Assembly (NCBI RefSeq): GCF_008831075.1
Contig: NZ_WBJX01000005.1
Location: forward strand, 248,001-312,000
DNA length: 64,000 bases
Source of the DNA: Pseudoclavibacter terrae
GTDB lineage: Bacteria > Actinomycetota > Actinomycetes > Actinomycetales > Microbacteriaceae
Direction: 5' to 3'
The notes under the pieces are model-generated. The model was not told the origin of the DNA. It did no database searches and worked only from the letters and a program-made list of their open reading frames with translations. A program made the translations under genes and the position numbers. Positions 40,326-49,470 of the stretch are shown piece by piece. Position 1 is the stretch's first letter, and the number at the start of each line of letters is the position of its first letter.

Positions 40326-41297
40326 ATGACCGTGACCGAAGAGCAGGCCGCCTGGTTCCAGGACGCGTTCGAGCGACTGACCGCCAACATCGAGCAGGCG
40401 GTCGTCGGCAAGCGGCACGTCGTCGAGCTCACCCTCACCACCCTCTTCAGCCAGGGGCACCTCCTCCTCGAGGACGTGCCAGGCACCGGCAAGACGGTGC
40501 TCGCGAAGGCCCTCGCCAAGACGATCGACGGCACCAACAGCCGCGTGCAGTTCACGCCGGACCTGCTGCCCTCCGACGTCACCGGCGTCACGATCTTCGA
40601 TCAGGTGAAGCGCGACTTCGAGTTCCACCCCGGCCCCATCTTCGCCTCCATCGTGCTCGCCGACGAGATCAACCGCGCCTCGCCGAAGACGCAGTCCGCG
40701 CTGCTGGAGGTCATGGAGGAGGGGCGGGTCACCGTCGACGGAACGCCGCATCCCGTGCCGTCGCCGTTCCTCGTCATCGCGACCCAGAACCCCGTCGAGC
40801 AGGCGGGAACCTACAAGCTGCCGGAAGCGCAGCTCGACCGCTTCCTCATGAAGACCTCCCTCGGCTACCCCGACCACGAGAGCACCGTGCGACTCCTCAT
40901 GGATGCGGGAAACCGGCAGCGCGCCGACAGCGTGCCCGCCATCCTCCACGCCGAGAACGTCGTCGTCATGCAGCAGCTCGCCGCCGACGTGCACGTCGAC
41001 GAGTCGATCATGGCCTACATCTCGGAGATCGTCACCGCCACGCGCGCCGACCGAGACGTGCTCGTCGGCGTCTCCGTCCGCGGCGCCCTCGCGCTCGCCC
41101 GCGCAGTGAAGGCCTGGGCCCTCGCGCACGGCCGCCGCTACGTCATCCCCGACGATGTGCGCACCCTCGCGCACCCCGTGCTCGCACACCGGCTCATCCT
41201 CGACCCGGAAGCCGAGTTCTCGGGCACCACGCCAGACCAGGTCATCGACCGGTGCCTCCTCGAGGTCGACCCACCCCAGCACCGAGCCGCGCAGTGA
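40326..41297 (+). CDS. MoxR-family AAA+ ATPase (cluster 1)
   Basis: 323 residues. Walker A EDVPGTGKTVLAKAL, Walker B VLADEINRASPKTQSALLEVMEE, sensor 1 ATQNPVEQAGTYKLPEAQLDRF and the C-terminal lid are all intact. MoxR ATPases act as chaperones that mature or insert partner complexes, usually with DUF58/VWA proteins. Start ATG 40326 has AGGAGGAG upstream. The DUF58 gene overlaps its stop by 4 bp. A paralogue lies at 54933-55976. Confidence 0.95.
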   Translation: MTVTEEQAAWFQDAFERLTANIEQAVVGKRHVVELTLTTLFSQGHLLLEDVPGTGKTVLAKALAKTIDGTNSRVQFTPDLLPSDVTGVTIFDQVKRDFEFHPGPIFASIVLADEINRASPKTQSALLEVMEEGRVTVDGTPHPVPSPFLVIATQNPVEQAGTYKLPEAQLDRFLMKTSLGYPDHESTVRLLMDAGNRQRADSVPAILHAENVVVMQQLAADVHVDESIMAYISEIVTATRADRDVLVGVSVRGALALARAVKAWALAHGRRYVIPDDVRTLAHPVLAHRLILDPEAEFSGTTPDQVIDRCLLEVDPPQHRAAQ

Positions 41298-42517
41298 CCG
41301 ACGCGCACGAATCCACCGACGCCGACATCGCGGACCGCGACCGGCTCACGATCGGCGACGCCATCAGGTGCGTCACGCCGCTCGGCTGGATCGTGCTCGT
41401 CTCCGGAGTCCTGCTGCTCGCCGCCGGGACGGTGTTCGGCTGGCTCGAGCTCATCGGAATCGGGGGAGTGCTCGTCGGCGTGTTCGCCGCCGCGGTGCCC
41501 TTCACCATCGGACGCGAGAGCTTCGGCGTGCAGGTCGACCTCGAGCCGCGGCGCGTTCGCGTCGGCGACCGCGCGCTCGGCCGGCTGCAGGTCACCAACC
41601 TCGGCGAGCGCCGCGTCCTCCCGACCCGCCTCGCCCTCCCCGTCGGTCACGCGACCGCCGAGTTCAGCGTGCCCCAGCTGGCCCCGGACGAGACGCACGA
41701 GGACCTCTTCGCCGTGCCCACGACGCGCCGCGCCGTCATCGAAGCCGGGCCAGCCCGCTCGCTGCGGGGCGACCCCATCGGCCTGCTCGAGCGGGCCACG
41801 AGATGGACGGGCGTGCTCGAGCTGTTCGTGCACCCCAGGACCGTGCGCATCACCGCCCAGGTGGCGGGCCTCCTCCGCGACCTCGAAGGTGTCACCGGCG
41901 AGCGCATCACCGACGACGACCTCGCCTTCCACGCCCTCCGCCCCTACGAGCCCGGCGACGACCGGAGGAACATCCACTGGCGCACGAGCGCGCGGACCGG
42001 CCTGCTCATGGTCCGGCAGTTCCAGGAGACCCGTCGCTCGCAGGCCAACGTGCTCCAGACACTCGAGACGTCCGCCTACGCGTCCGAGGAGGAGTTCGAG
42101 CTCGGCGTCGAGGTGCTCGCCTCCCTCGCGCAGGAACTCATCCGCTCAGGGGTCGCCCTCAGCGCCATGACCCAGAGCGGGCGGCTGCCGACGCGCGCCG
42201 TCTCATCGATGCTCGACGGCACCAGCAGGCTGCAGCCCCACGCGACCGCAGCCCCATCGCTGCGCGACTTCGTCGCCCTCAGCGTCCGACGGCTTCCCCA
42301 GGCCAGCATCGTCTTCCTCGTCTGCGGCAGCGCCACGACCGACGCGCAGCTCGGGCAGCTGCAGTCCGTCTTCGCCGCCGACGTGACGCTCGTCGTCTTC
42401 CGCTGCGCGATCGGACACCCAGCCAGCCGCACGCGCCTCCGCGAGACCGTCGTGTGCACGGTGCCTGACCTCGACGACCTGCCGCGGCTCGTGCGCGAGA
42501 CGCGGGTGCGCACGTGA
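41294..42517 (+). CDS. DUF58 membrane protein (cluster 1)
   Basis: 407 residues from GTG 41294. Two adjacent membrane helices near the N-terminus (LGWIVLVSGVLLLAAGTVF and GIGGVLVGVFAAAVPF) are followed by a beta-rich region and the conserved DUF58 motif LRPYEPGDDRRNIHWRTSARTG, then a VWA-like C-terminal part. DUF58 proteins are the usual partners of MoxR. GTGA overlaps link it to moxR and to the next gene. Confidence 0.9.
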   Translation: MTDAHESTDADIADRDRLTIGDAIRCVTPLGWIVLVSGVLLLAAGTVFGWLELIGIGGVLVGVFAAAVPFTIGRESFGVQVDLEPRRVRVGDRALGRLQVTNLGERRVLPTRLALPVGHATAEFSVPQLAPDETHEDLFAVPTTRRAVIEAGPARSLRGDPIGLLERATRWTGVLELFVHPRTVRITAQVAGLLRDLEGVTGERITDDDLAFHALRPYEPGDDRRNIHWRTSARTGLLMVRQFQETRRSQANVLQTLETSAYASEEEFELGVEVLASLAQELIRSGVALSAMTQSGRLPTRAVSSMLDGTSRLQPHATAAPSLRDFVALSVRRLPQASIVFLVCGSATTDAQLGQLQSVFAADVTLVVFRCAIGHPASRTRLRETVVCTVPDLDDLPRLVRETRVRT

Positions 42518-44943
42518 CCGCGGCGACCCAGGGCCAGACAGGCGGCGGACAGCGGGAGCTGCCCTCGCCCCGGCGCGACCGAGCCACCCGGGCGCCCCGG
42601 GAAACGGAGGCCACGTCCCTGATGGGGGCGCGTTCCCTCGTCGACGCGGGTGTCATCGCGGCGCTCACGACGCTCGCATCCCTCGGGTTCGCGCCCGCCT
42701 ACGGCAGCGGCTGGTTCCTGCTCGCCGTCGCCGGCGGACTGCTCGTCGGCATCGGCCCCGCCCTCATCGGGGCCCGCCTGGGCCTCACCCGCGTCAACAC
42801 GGTCCTCGTGGCGATCGCCAGCTACTTCCTCTTCGGAACCGCGTTCGCGCTGCCCCAGTCCGACCTCGGCGGCGTGCTGCCCACCCTCGCGGCGCTCGCC
42901 GACCTCGCCCGCGCCCCCGTGTTCGCGTGGCGCGACGCCGTGACCCTCTCGACCCCGCTCCTCGAACCCGGCCATCTCGCGGCGCTTCCCTACTTCGTCG
43001 CCGCCGCCTGCTCCCTCGTGTCGATGATGCTGCTCCTCTGGGTCGCACCCGCACGCCCTCACGCGGTCTGGCCGCCGACCGTCGCGCTCCTCGGCCCCCT
43101 CGCCGTCCTCGCCAGCGCGATCTTCATCGGGACAGACGACAGCGTCGCCGGTGTGCTGCGCGGCGGGATCTTCGCCGCCGTCGCCCTCGTCTGGCTCAGC
43201 TGGCGCCGCGGCTTCGGCAACGTCGCCTCGAAGGACGCCAGGCGAGCGCTCTTCCGTGCCCGCGCGCTCGGCACCGGCGTGCTCGTCCTCGTCGCCGCCC
43301 TGCTCACGACCGCCGGTGGCTTCGTCGCCTCCGCGACCGTCGCCGACCAGCGGGTCGTCGCACGCGAGCAGATCACACCGCCGTTCGACCCCCTCTCGCA
43401 CACGAGCCCGCTCGCCGGCTTCCGCGAGTACTCCAAGCTGAACCCAGACGCCGTGCTCTTCGACGCGACCGGCCTCCAGGGCGGCGACCGCATCCGCCTC
43501 GCGACCCTCGAGAGCTACTCGGGCAAGTCCTGGCAGATCGCCGACCCCCAGCAGTCCCTCGAAGCAGCCGGCAGCTACACCCTCTCGGGACGAGTCGTGC
43601 CGAGCAACCCCTTCGTGACCGCATCCTCCCAACGCCACCTCGACGTCACCATCCGCGACTACTCCGACATCTGGCTGCCAAGCGTCGGGGTCCCGACCGA
43701 CGTGAACCTCACCGGCGGCAGCCTGCCAGAGCGCCGCGGGGACTTCCGCTTCAACGCCCGCGCCAGCGGAGGCCTCCTCACCTCGGGACTCCGGGAAGGC
43801 GACACCTACGAGATCGCCGCGCTCGTGCAGGACCTTCCGATCGAAGGGCAGCTCGACAACGCGGACGTCGTCGACCTCGCCTACCCGGACATGCCCGCCG
43901 CCCCAGCCGCGCTCGTCGAGCGCCTGCAGAGCTACGTCGCGGGCGAGACGTCGCCCTACCTGCAGCTGAAGGCCATCGAGAACGCGCTCATGGCCGAGGG
44001 GTACTTCAGCCACGGCACCGCCAGCGACACCGTGCCCTCCCGTGCCGGGCACGGACTCGACCGCATGCAGGAGCTCTTCGAACTCCGCTACCTCGTCGGC
44101 GACGAGGAGCAGTACGCGTCCGCCATGGCAATCATGGCCCGCCAGCTCGGCTTCCCGGCCCGCGTCGTCATGGGCTACGCGCCAGAGGTCACGAGCGACG
44201 GCACGACCGAGGTGCGCGGCTCCGACGTCACCGCCTGGGTCGAGGTGCCATTTGAGCGCTTCGGATGGGTCGCCTTCGACCCCACACCGGAGCGGACCGA
44301 CGTGCCCGTCAACACGACGACCGACCCCCAGTCGAAGCCCAAGGCCCAGGTGCGTCAGCCACCGCAGACCCAGGAGAAGCCAGACGAGCTGCTGACGAGT
44401 GCCGACGAGCGCCGTCAGGAGGAAGAGCCGGACGACGAGGAGACCCTCCCCGGCTGGATCCTCACGCTCGGCGTATCGCTCGCGGTTCCGCTCGCGCTGT
44501 TCTTCGTGCCGCTGCTCGTGATCGGGCTCCTCAAACGGCGGCGACGCCGAAGACGACAGCACGAAGGGACCCCGGACCTCCGGGCAGCCGGGGCATGGAG
44601 CGACAGCATCGACCGATACGCGGAGCTCGGCTACGCAGTGCCGCCACGACGCACCCGCGCGCAGACGGCCGCGGCAGTGCATCCATCGCTCGCCTCCATC
44701 GCCGACCGGAGCGACCTGGCCGTCTTCGGCGACGAGCTGCCGACGGAAGAGCAGCTCGCGCTGCTCTGGGCGGATGCGGATGCGTCCGTCGCCGAGGCGC
44801 GCAGGTCCGTCGGCTTCTGGCGCCGCCTCCGAGGACGATTTGCGTTCCGCCGCCGCCAGCGAGCCGTATCATGGCGACGTGGAACGTTCGGGGTTCATCG
44901 AGGTACCGCCGGGAATGATCGGCCAGGGGGCGAGCATGTCTGA
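42514..44943 (+). CDS. Transglutaminase-fold membrane protein lacking catalytic Cys and His (cluster 1)
   Basis: 809 residues from GTG 42514. N-terminal half: about six membrane helices; a large external part carries the transglutaminase-like core; one more helix (LTLGVSLAVPLALFFVPLLVIGLL) precedes a charged cytoplasmic tail, as in TgpA-type proteins. At the nucleophile position (GYCxxYASAM in the paralogue) the sequence is GDEEQYASAM, and the HAW motif reads TAWVEV, so Cys and His are replaced; FDPTP keeps the Asp. The fold is retained (ARQLGFPARVVMGYAP). A structural or binding role is more likely than catalysis. Confidence 0.88.
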   Translation: MTAATQGQTGGGQRELPSPRRDRATRAPRETEATSLMGARSLVDAGVIAALTTLASLGFAPAYGSGWFLLAVAGGLLVGIGPALIGARLGLTRVNTVLVAIASYFLFGTAFALPQSDLGGVLPTLAALADLARAPVFAWRDAVTLSTPLLEPGHLAALPYFVAAACSLVSMMLLLWVAPARPHAVWPPTVALLGPLAVLASAIFIGTDDSVAGVLRGGIFAAVALVWLSWRRGFGNVASKDARRALFRARALGTGVLVLVAALLTTAGGFVASATVADQRVVAREQITPPFDPLSHTSPLAGFREYSKLNPDAVLFDATGLQGGDRIRLATLESYSGKSWQIADPQQSLEAAGSYTLSGRVVPSNPFVTASSQRHLDVTIRDYSDIWLPSVGVPTDVNLTGGSLPERRGDFRFNARASGGLLTSGLREGDTYEIAALVQDLPIEGQLDNADVVDLAYPDMPAAPAALVERLQSYVAGETSPYLQLKAIENALMAEGYFSHGTASDTVPSRAGHGLDRMQELFELRYLVGDEEQYASAMAIMARQLGFPARVVMGYAPEVTSDGTTEVRGSDVTAWVEVPFERFGWVAFDPTPERTDVPVNTTTDPQSKPKAQVRQPPQTQEKPDELLTSADERRQEEEPDDEETLPGWILTLGVSLAVPLALFFVPLLVIGLLKRRRRRRRQHEGTPDLRAAGAWSDSIDRYAELGYAVPPRRTRAQTAAAVHPSLASIADRSDLAVFGDELPTEEQLALLWADADASVAEARRSVGFWRRLRGRFAFRRRQRAVSWRRGTFGVHRGTAGNDRPGGEHV

Positions 44944-45739
44944 AACGGCAGACGAGCGCGACCGGGCAGCTCGGTCGGAGCAATCAGCGCGCGGAAGCTC
45001 GCCGGAAGGATCGCCCGACGACTGGCTCCGCGCCGAGCTCGACGACGACTATCCGCTGCCGCCGCTGCCCGCCCCACGGCCCAGGCTCACGCCACAGCCA
45101 GCCGCGCAGAGCCTCCAGCCAGCCGCGCAGGGCCTCCAGCCAGCCGCGCAGAGCCTGCAGCCGGCCGCGCAGAGCCTGCAGCCGGCCGCGCAGGGGCTCC
45201 CTCCCGCCGCCCCGCAGTTCGGCGCAGCAGCGAAGGTCACCAGCGCACCGCTCGAGCCGCCGCTCGAGCCGCCGCTCGCGCCGCCGTTCGCCCCGGTCGA
45301 TCGTGCGCAGCCCGCAGCGCCGTTCCAGGGGCCTTCGACCACCCCGGAGCTCGACGCCCGACAGTCGAGCCTGCAGGAGCCGGGCGCGCATGCCGAGCAG
45401 CCGCTCCCAGAGTGGGTGATCGTGCTCTCCGACGGCGTCAGCCTCCCCATCTACGGTCCGGTGGTGATCGGGCGCAACCCCTCGCAGGAACGCTTTCCAG
45501 ACGCCTCCGTCTCCGCGGTCCCCGACATCACCCAGACCATGTCGAAGACCCACGCCAGGTTCTGGGCAGACGGCGACCGCCTGTACGTCGACGACCTCAA
45601 CTCCACCAACGGCGTCGCCCTCTTCCCCGGCGGGAATGCGCACGGCGCCCTCGCGGTTGAGCCTGGAGTCCCAGCGGAACTCCGCTCCGGCGACGTCGTG
45701 CAGCTGGGCGAATACCGGCTGTCGATCCGCCGAAGCTGA
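44936..45739 (+). CDS. FHA-domain protein with heptapeptide repeats
   Basis: 267 residues from ATG 44936 (AGGGGG 5 nt upstream; overlaps the previous stop by 8 bp). The N-terminal part is acidic and then Pro/Gln/Ala rich with five LQPAAQS-type heptads and PPLEPPLAPP stretches. The C-terminal FHA domain (about 165-267) has VVIGRNPS, TMSKTHARFWADG and VDDLNSTNGVALF, so Arg, Ser and Asn for phospho-Thr binding are present. It closes the cluster and is a good candidate reader of kinase-phosphorylated partners. Confidence 0.9.
   Translation: MSETADERDRAARSEQSARGSSPEGSPDDWLRAELDDDYPLPPLPAPRPRLTPQPAAQSLQPAAQGLQPAAQSLQPAAQSLQPAAQGLPPAAPQFGAAAKVTSAPLEPPLEPPLAPPFAPVDRAQPAAPFQGPSTTPELDARQSSLQEPGAHAEQPLPEWVIVLSDGVSLPIYGPVVIGRNPSQERFPDASVSAVPDITQTMSKTHARFWADGDRLYVDDLNSTNGVALFPGGNAHGALAVEPGVPAELRSGDVVQLGEYRLSIRRS
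45101..45205 (+). repeat. 21-bp coding tandem repeat, five units
   Basis: Five units of 21 bp starting GCCGCGCAGAGCCTCCAGCC, encoding the AAQSLQP heptads of the FHA protein; units 3 and 4 are identical. The frame is kept, so copy number may vary. Confidence 0.85.
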
Positions 45740-45846
45740 GCACCGCGTTCAGCCTCGTCCCGTCAGGAGCCGCATGGTCTCATCGCTGCGACTCACACCC
45801 CCGACGCCGACGCCAGAAGCCCGAAAAGCGGCAGACGACGCAGTGT

Positions 45847-45852
45847 TAGCAT
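45847..45852 (+). promoter_or_regulatory. Extended -10 box of leuCD transcript
   Basis: TGT-TAGCAT: an extended -10 whose end lies 7 nt before the ATG of the Leu-rich leader peptide, so the leader peptide itself should be leaderless. Confidence 0.55.
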
Positions 45853-45859
45853 GGTCCGC

Positions 45860-45904
45860 ATGTCTGCCGGTCTGCTCCTCCTTTGCTGCCGCGACGGGGC
45901 CTGA
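45860..45904 (+). CDS. Leu-rich leader peptide of leuCD (14 residues)
   Basis: ATG 45860 to TGA 45902-45904 encodes [14 protein letters not shown] with four successive Leu codons (CTG CTC CTC CTT). An in-frame upstream ATG at 45851 would overlap the -10 box. Runs of Leu codons in a short ORF directly before leucine-biosynthesis genes are the classic signature of attenuation by charged tRNA-Leu. The codons after the Leu run lie in the left arm of the following hairpin. Confidence 0.65.
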   Translation: MSAGLLLLCCRDGA

Positions 45905-45928
45905 CTTCGCAGGTGCATCCCGTCGCGG
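45889..45928 (+). promoter_or_regulatory. leuCD leader hairpin (putative attenuator)
   Basis: CCGCGACGGG (45889-45898) pairs perfectly with CCCGTCGCGG (45919-45928); CCTG/CAGG inside the 20-nt loop can extend it. The left arm overlaps the end of the leader ORF, so a ribosome stalled at the Leu codons (45872-45883) or at the stop would affect folding differently. GCCTGAC occurs in the loop and again at about 45937, allowing competing pairings. No strong T-tract follows, so a Rho-assisted or ribosome-site mechanism is possible. Confidence 0.55.
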
Positions 45929-45969
45929 TGTTCAAGGCGCCTGACCAGATGCGAGGAGACACAAGCAGC

Positions 45970-47472
45970 ATGAAGACCGAACGCAGCACACACGGCGCAG
46001 TCCCCACGGCGCGGCCGAGAACCCTGGCGCAGAAGGTGTGGGAAGACCACCTCGTCGCCAAGGGTGAAGACGGCTCACCAGACCTCATCTACATCGACCT
46101 GCACATCATGCACGAGGTCACCAGCCCGCAGGCGTTCGACGGCCTGCGCGTCGCCGGCCGCCCCGTGCGCCGCCCCGACCTCACGATCGCGACGGAAGAC
46201 CACAACACGCCGACGGTCGACATCCTGAACCGCATCGCCGACACCACGAGCCGCACGCAGATCGAGACGCTGCGCCGCAACGCCAAGGAGTTCGGTATCC
46301 GCCTCCACCCGCTCGGCGACGCCGAGCAAGGCATCGTGCACGTCGTCGGGCCGCAGCTCGGCCTCACGCAGCCCGGCATCACCGTGGTCTGCGGCGACTC
46401 GCACACCTCCACCCACGGGGCCTTCGGTGCCATCGCGTTCGGCATCGGCACCAGCGAGGTCGAGCATGTGCTCGCCACGCAGACGCTCGCCATCAAGCCG
46501 TTCAAGACGATGGCCATCAACGTCGACGGAACCCTCAGGGAGGGCGTCACCGCGAAGGACATCATCCTCGCCGTCATCGCCAAGATCGGCACGGGCGGCG
46601 GCGCCGGCTACGTGCTCGAGTACCGTGGCTCCGCCATCGAAGCCCTCTCCATGGAGGGGCGCATGACGATCTGCAACATGTCGATCGAGGCCGGAGCGCG
46701 CGCGGGAATGGTCGCACCGGACGAGAAGACCTTCGCGTATCTCGAAGGCCGCGATCACGCCCCCATCGGCGAAGACTGGGACGCGGCACTCGACCACTGG
46801 CGAACGCTGCGCACCGACGACGACGCCGTCTTCGACGCCGAGGTCTCCATCGACGCCGACACCCTCGAGCCGTTCGTCACCTGGGGCACCAACCCCGGCC
46901 AGGGCGTCTCCCTCAGCGGTGTCGTCCCAGAGCCGTCCGAGTTCGCCGACCCCAACGACCGGCAGGCCGCCGAGCGCGCCCTCGAGTACATGGCGCTCGA
47001 AGCGGGCCGCCCGCTCAAGAGCATCCCCGTGGACGTCGTCTTCATGGGGTCGTGCACGAACAGCCGGATCGAAGACCTCCGCGCTTTCACCTCGGTGATC
47101 GCGGGACGCCAGAAGGCAGAGGGCGTGCGCGTCATGGTCGTCCCCGGTTCCGCGCGAGTGCGCCTCGAGGCGGAAGCCGAGGGCCTCGATCGGATCATCA
47201 CCGACTTCGGAGCGGAGTGGCGCTTCGCGGGCTGCTCGATGTGCCTCGGCATGAACCCAGACCAGCTCGAACCCGGCCAGCGCTGCGCTTCCACCTCGAA
47301 CCGCAACTTCGAAGGCCGCCAGGGCAAGGGCGGGCGGACCCATCTCGTGTCTCCCCTCGTGGCCGCCGCGACCGCGGTTCGCGGTACGCTCTCCAGTCCG
47401 TCCGATCTCGACCCGCCCGCAGCATCCACGACCCAGGGCACCGCACAGCAGCCACAGGAGGTGACCGTCTGA
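45970..47472 (+). CDS. leuC: 3-isopropylmalate dehydratase large subunit
   Basis: 500 residues from ATG 45970. Aconitase-family 4Fe-4S ligands are seen as Cys in FMGSCTNSR and [12 protein letters not shown]; the substrate loop ATEDHNTPT and [13 protein letters not shown] are intact. With LeuD it isomerises 2- to 3-isopropylmalate in leucine synthesis. GAGGAG is 11 nt upstream, a slightly long spacing. A C-terminal tail of about 30 residues ([19 protein letters not shown]) extends beyond the usual end. leuD starts on its stop codon. Confidence 0.97.
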   Translation: MKTERSTHGAVPTARPRTLAQKVWEDHLVAKGEDGSPDLIYIDLHIMHEVTSPQAFDGLRVAGRPVRRPDLTIATEDHNTPTVDILNRIADTTSRTQIETLRRNAKEFGIRLHPLGDAEQGIVHVVGPQLGLTQPGITVVCGDSHTSTHGAFGAIAFGIGTSEVEHVLATQTLAIKPFKTMAINVDGTLREGVTAKDIILAVIAKIGTGGGAGYVLEYRGSAIEALSMEGRMTICNMSIEAGARAGMVAPDEKTFAYLEGRDHAPIGEDWDAALDHWRTLRTDDDAVFDAEVSIDADTLEPFVTWGTNPGQGVSLSGVVPEPSEFADPNDRQAAERALEYMALEAGRPLKSIPVDVVFMGSCTNSRIEDLRAFTSVIAGRQKAEGVRVMVVPGSARVRLEAEAEGLDRIITDFGAEWRFAGCSMCLGMNPDQLEPGQRCASTSNRNFEGRQGKGGRTHLVSPLVAAATAVRGTLSSPSDLDPPAASTTQGTAQQPQEVTV

Positions 47473-48101
47473 TGGAGAAGATCACCCGCATCGAAGGCGC
47501 CGCCGTCCCGCTTCGCCGCTCCAACGTCGACACCGACCAGATCCTCCCGGCGGTCTACCTCAAGCGCGTCACCAAGACGGGCTACGAAGACGCGCTCTTC
47601 AACGGGTGGCGGCAAGACCCCGACTTCGTCCTCAACCGACCCGAATACCAGGAGAACCCCCGCATCCTGCTCGTTGGACCCGACTTCGGCACGGGGTCAT
47701 CCCGAGAGCACGCCGTCTGGGCGCTCAAGGACTACGGCTTCCGAGCCGTCATCGGCTCCCGCTTCGGAGACATCTTCCTCGGCAACGCCGGCAAGCAAGG
47801 GCTGCTTGTCGCCACGCTGGAGGAGCACCTCGTAGAACAGCTCTGGGATGCCGCGGAAGCGGACCCGGGTGCGGCTGCGGTCGTTGACCTCACCACGAAC
47901 ACCGTTACTGTCGGAGACATGACGGCGACGTTCGAGATCGACGACTACACGAGATGGCGTCTGCTCGAGGGCCTCGACGACATCTCGTTGACGTTGCGTG
48001 ACGAACACGCGATCTCCACCTTTGAGTCACGCCGAGAGGCGTGGCGTCCGCGGACTCTTCCGATCCGCAGGTCCACCACCGCAGGGAGTGCAACTCAGTG
48101 A
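47472..48101 (+). CDS. leuD: 3-isopropylmalate dehydratase small subunit
   Basis: 209 residues. ATG 47472 shares its A with the leuC TGA; AGGAGGTGACC inside leuC is an ideal ribosome site. Family segments: [35 protein letters not shown] and [19 protein letters not shown]. It completes the LeuCD heterodimer. The murA GTG overlaps its stop, so leucine and cell-wall genes are joined in one run. Confidence 0.97.
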   Translation: MEKITRIEGAAVPLRRSNVDTDQILPAVYLKRVTKTGYEDALFNGWRQDPDFVLNRPEYQENPRILLVGPDFGTGSSREHAVWALKDYGFRAVIGSRFGDIFLGNAGKQGLLVATLEEHLVEQLWDAAEADPGAAAVVDLTTNTVTVGDMTATFEIDDYTRWRLLEGLDDISLTLRDEHAISTFESRREAWRPRTLPIRRSTTAGSATQ

Positions 48102-49468
48102 ACACGATCACCAACGACTCGGCTCGCGCCGGCGCATCAGTCGGCCTGACCGGCGACACCATCGTCTTCAACGGCGGACGCCCGCTCGCCGGTCGCATCG
48201 AGGTCCGTGGCGCGAAGAACCTCGTGACCAAGGCCATGGTCGCGGCCCTCCTCGGCGAGGACGTCAGCGTTCTCCGCGACGTGCCGGACATCTCCGACGT
48301 CCGCGTCGTCGCCGGCCTCCTCACCCTCCACGGCGTGAAGATCGACCGCAACGAGGTGTCCGGCGACCTGCGCCTCGACCCGACGAACGTCGAGACGGCC
48401 CACATGGCCGAGATCAACGCGCACGCCGGCTCCAGCCGCATCCCGATCCTCTTCTGCGGCCCGCTCCTGCACCGCCTCGGCGAGGCGTTCATCCCCGACC
48501 TCGGCGGCTGCCGCATCGGCGACCGCCCGATCGACTTCCACCTCGAGGTGCTCCGCAACTTCGGCGCCGTCATCGAGAAGCTGCCGAGCGGCATCCGGAT
48601 GAGCGCGCCAGAGGGCCTGCACGGCGCGAAGGTCACCCTCCCGTACCCGTCCGTCGGCGCCACCGAGCAGGTCCTGCTCACGGCCGTCCGCGCGAACGGG
48701 CGCACGGAGCTGCGCAACGCGGCCATCGAGCCCGAGATCATGGACCTCATCAACATCCTGCAGAAGATGGGCGCCATCATCTCGGTCGACGCCGACCGCG
48801 TCATCCGCATCGAGGGCGTCGAGCGCCTCGGCGGCTACAGCCACAAGGCGCTCTTCGACCGCAACGAGGCAGCCAGCTGGGCCTCCGCGGCCCTCGTCAC
48901 GAAGGGCGACATCTACGTCGGCGGCGCCAAGCAGCCCGAGATGCTCACGTTCCTCAACGTCTTCCGCAAGGCGGGTGGAGCGTTCGAGATCCACGACGAC
49001 GGCATCCGCTTCTACCACCCAGGCGGCGAGCTGCGCCCCGTCGTCATCGAGACGGACGTGCACCCCGGCTTCATGACCGACTGGCAGCAGCCGCTCGTCG
49101 TCGCATTGACGCAGGCGCACGGCGTCTCGATCGTGCACGAGACCGTGTACGAGCAGCGCTTCGGCTTCGTCGACGCCCTCGTCGAGATGGGCAGCGACAT
49201 CCAGCTGCACCGCGAGTGCCTCGGCAGCCAGGAGTGCCGCTTCGGCCAGCGCAACTTCCAGCACTCCGCCGTCATCTCCGGCCCGACGAAGCTCAAAGCG
49301 GCCGACATCGAGGTCCCCGACCTGCGCGGCGGCTTCAGCCACCTCATCGCGGCGCTCGCGGCGGAGGGCACCTCGCGTGTCTCCAACGTCGGCATCATCG
49401 CGCGCGGCTACGAGAACTTCATCGCGAAGCTCGAGACCCTCGGAGCTGACTTCACGGTAGAGGCGTAG
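48098..49468 (+). CDS. murA: UDP-N-acetylglucosamine 1-carboxyvinyltransferase
   Basis: 456 residues from GTG 48098. First committed step of peptidoglycan synthesis: enolpyruvate transfer from PEP to UDP-GlcNAc. The active-site loop [13 protein letters not shown] keeps the catalytic Cys (about residue 138), the residue alkylated by fosfomycin. [16 protein letters not shown] near the N-terminus is the UDP-GlcNAc binding motif. The N-terminus is about 15-20 residues longer than in E. coli MurA. plsC follows 2 bp after its stop. Confidence 0.95.
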   Translation: MNTITNDSARAGASVGLTGDTIVFNGGRPLAGRIEVRGAKNLVTKAMVAALLGEDVSVLRDVPDISDVRVVAGLLTLHGVKIDRNEVSGDLRLDPTNVETAHMAEINAHAGSSRIPILFCGPLLHRLGEAFIPDLGGCRIGDRPIDFHLEVLRNFGAVIEKLPSGIRMSAPEGLHGAKVTLPYPSVGATEQVLLTAVRANGRTELRNAAIEPEIMDLINILQKMGAIISVDADRVIRIEGVERLGGYSHKALFDRNEAASWASAALVTKGDIYVGGAKQPEMLTFLNVFRKAGGAFEIHDDGIRFYHPGGELRPVVIETDVHPGFMTDWQQPLVVALTQAHGVSIVHETVYEQRFGFVDALVEMGSDIQLHRECLGSQECRFGQRNFQHSAVISGPTKLKAADIEVPDLRGGFSHLIAALAAEGTSRVSNVGIIARGYENFIAKLETLGADFTVEA

Positions 49469-49470
49469 GA

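Noticed and set aside
42076-44682. An 868-codon minus-strand frame, and similar long antisense frames at 59386-61842, 50190-52553 and 36746-38827
   Set aside because: All mirror clear sense genes (transglutaminase, recG, ddl/gpsA, surface protein) and have no recognisable motifs.
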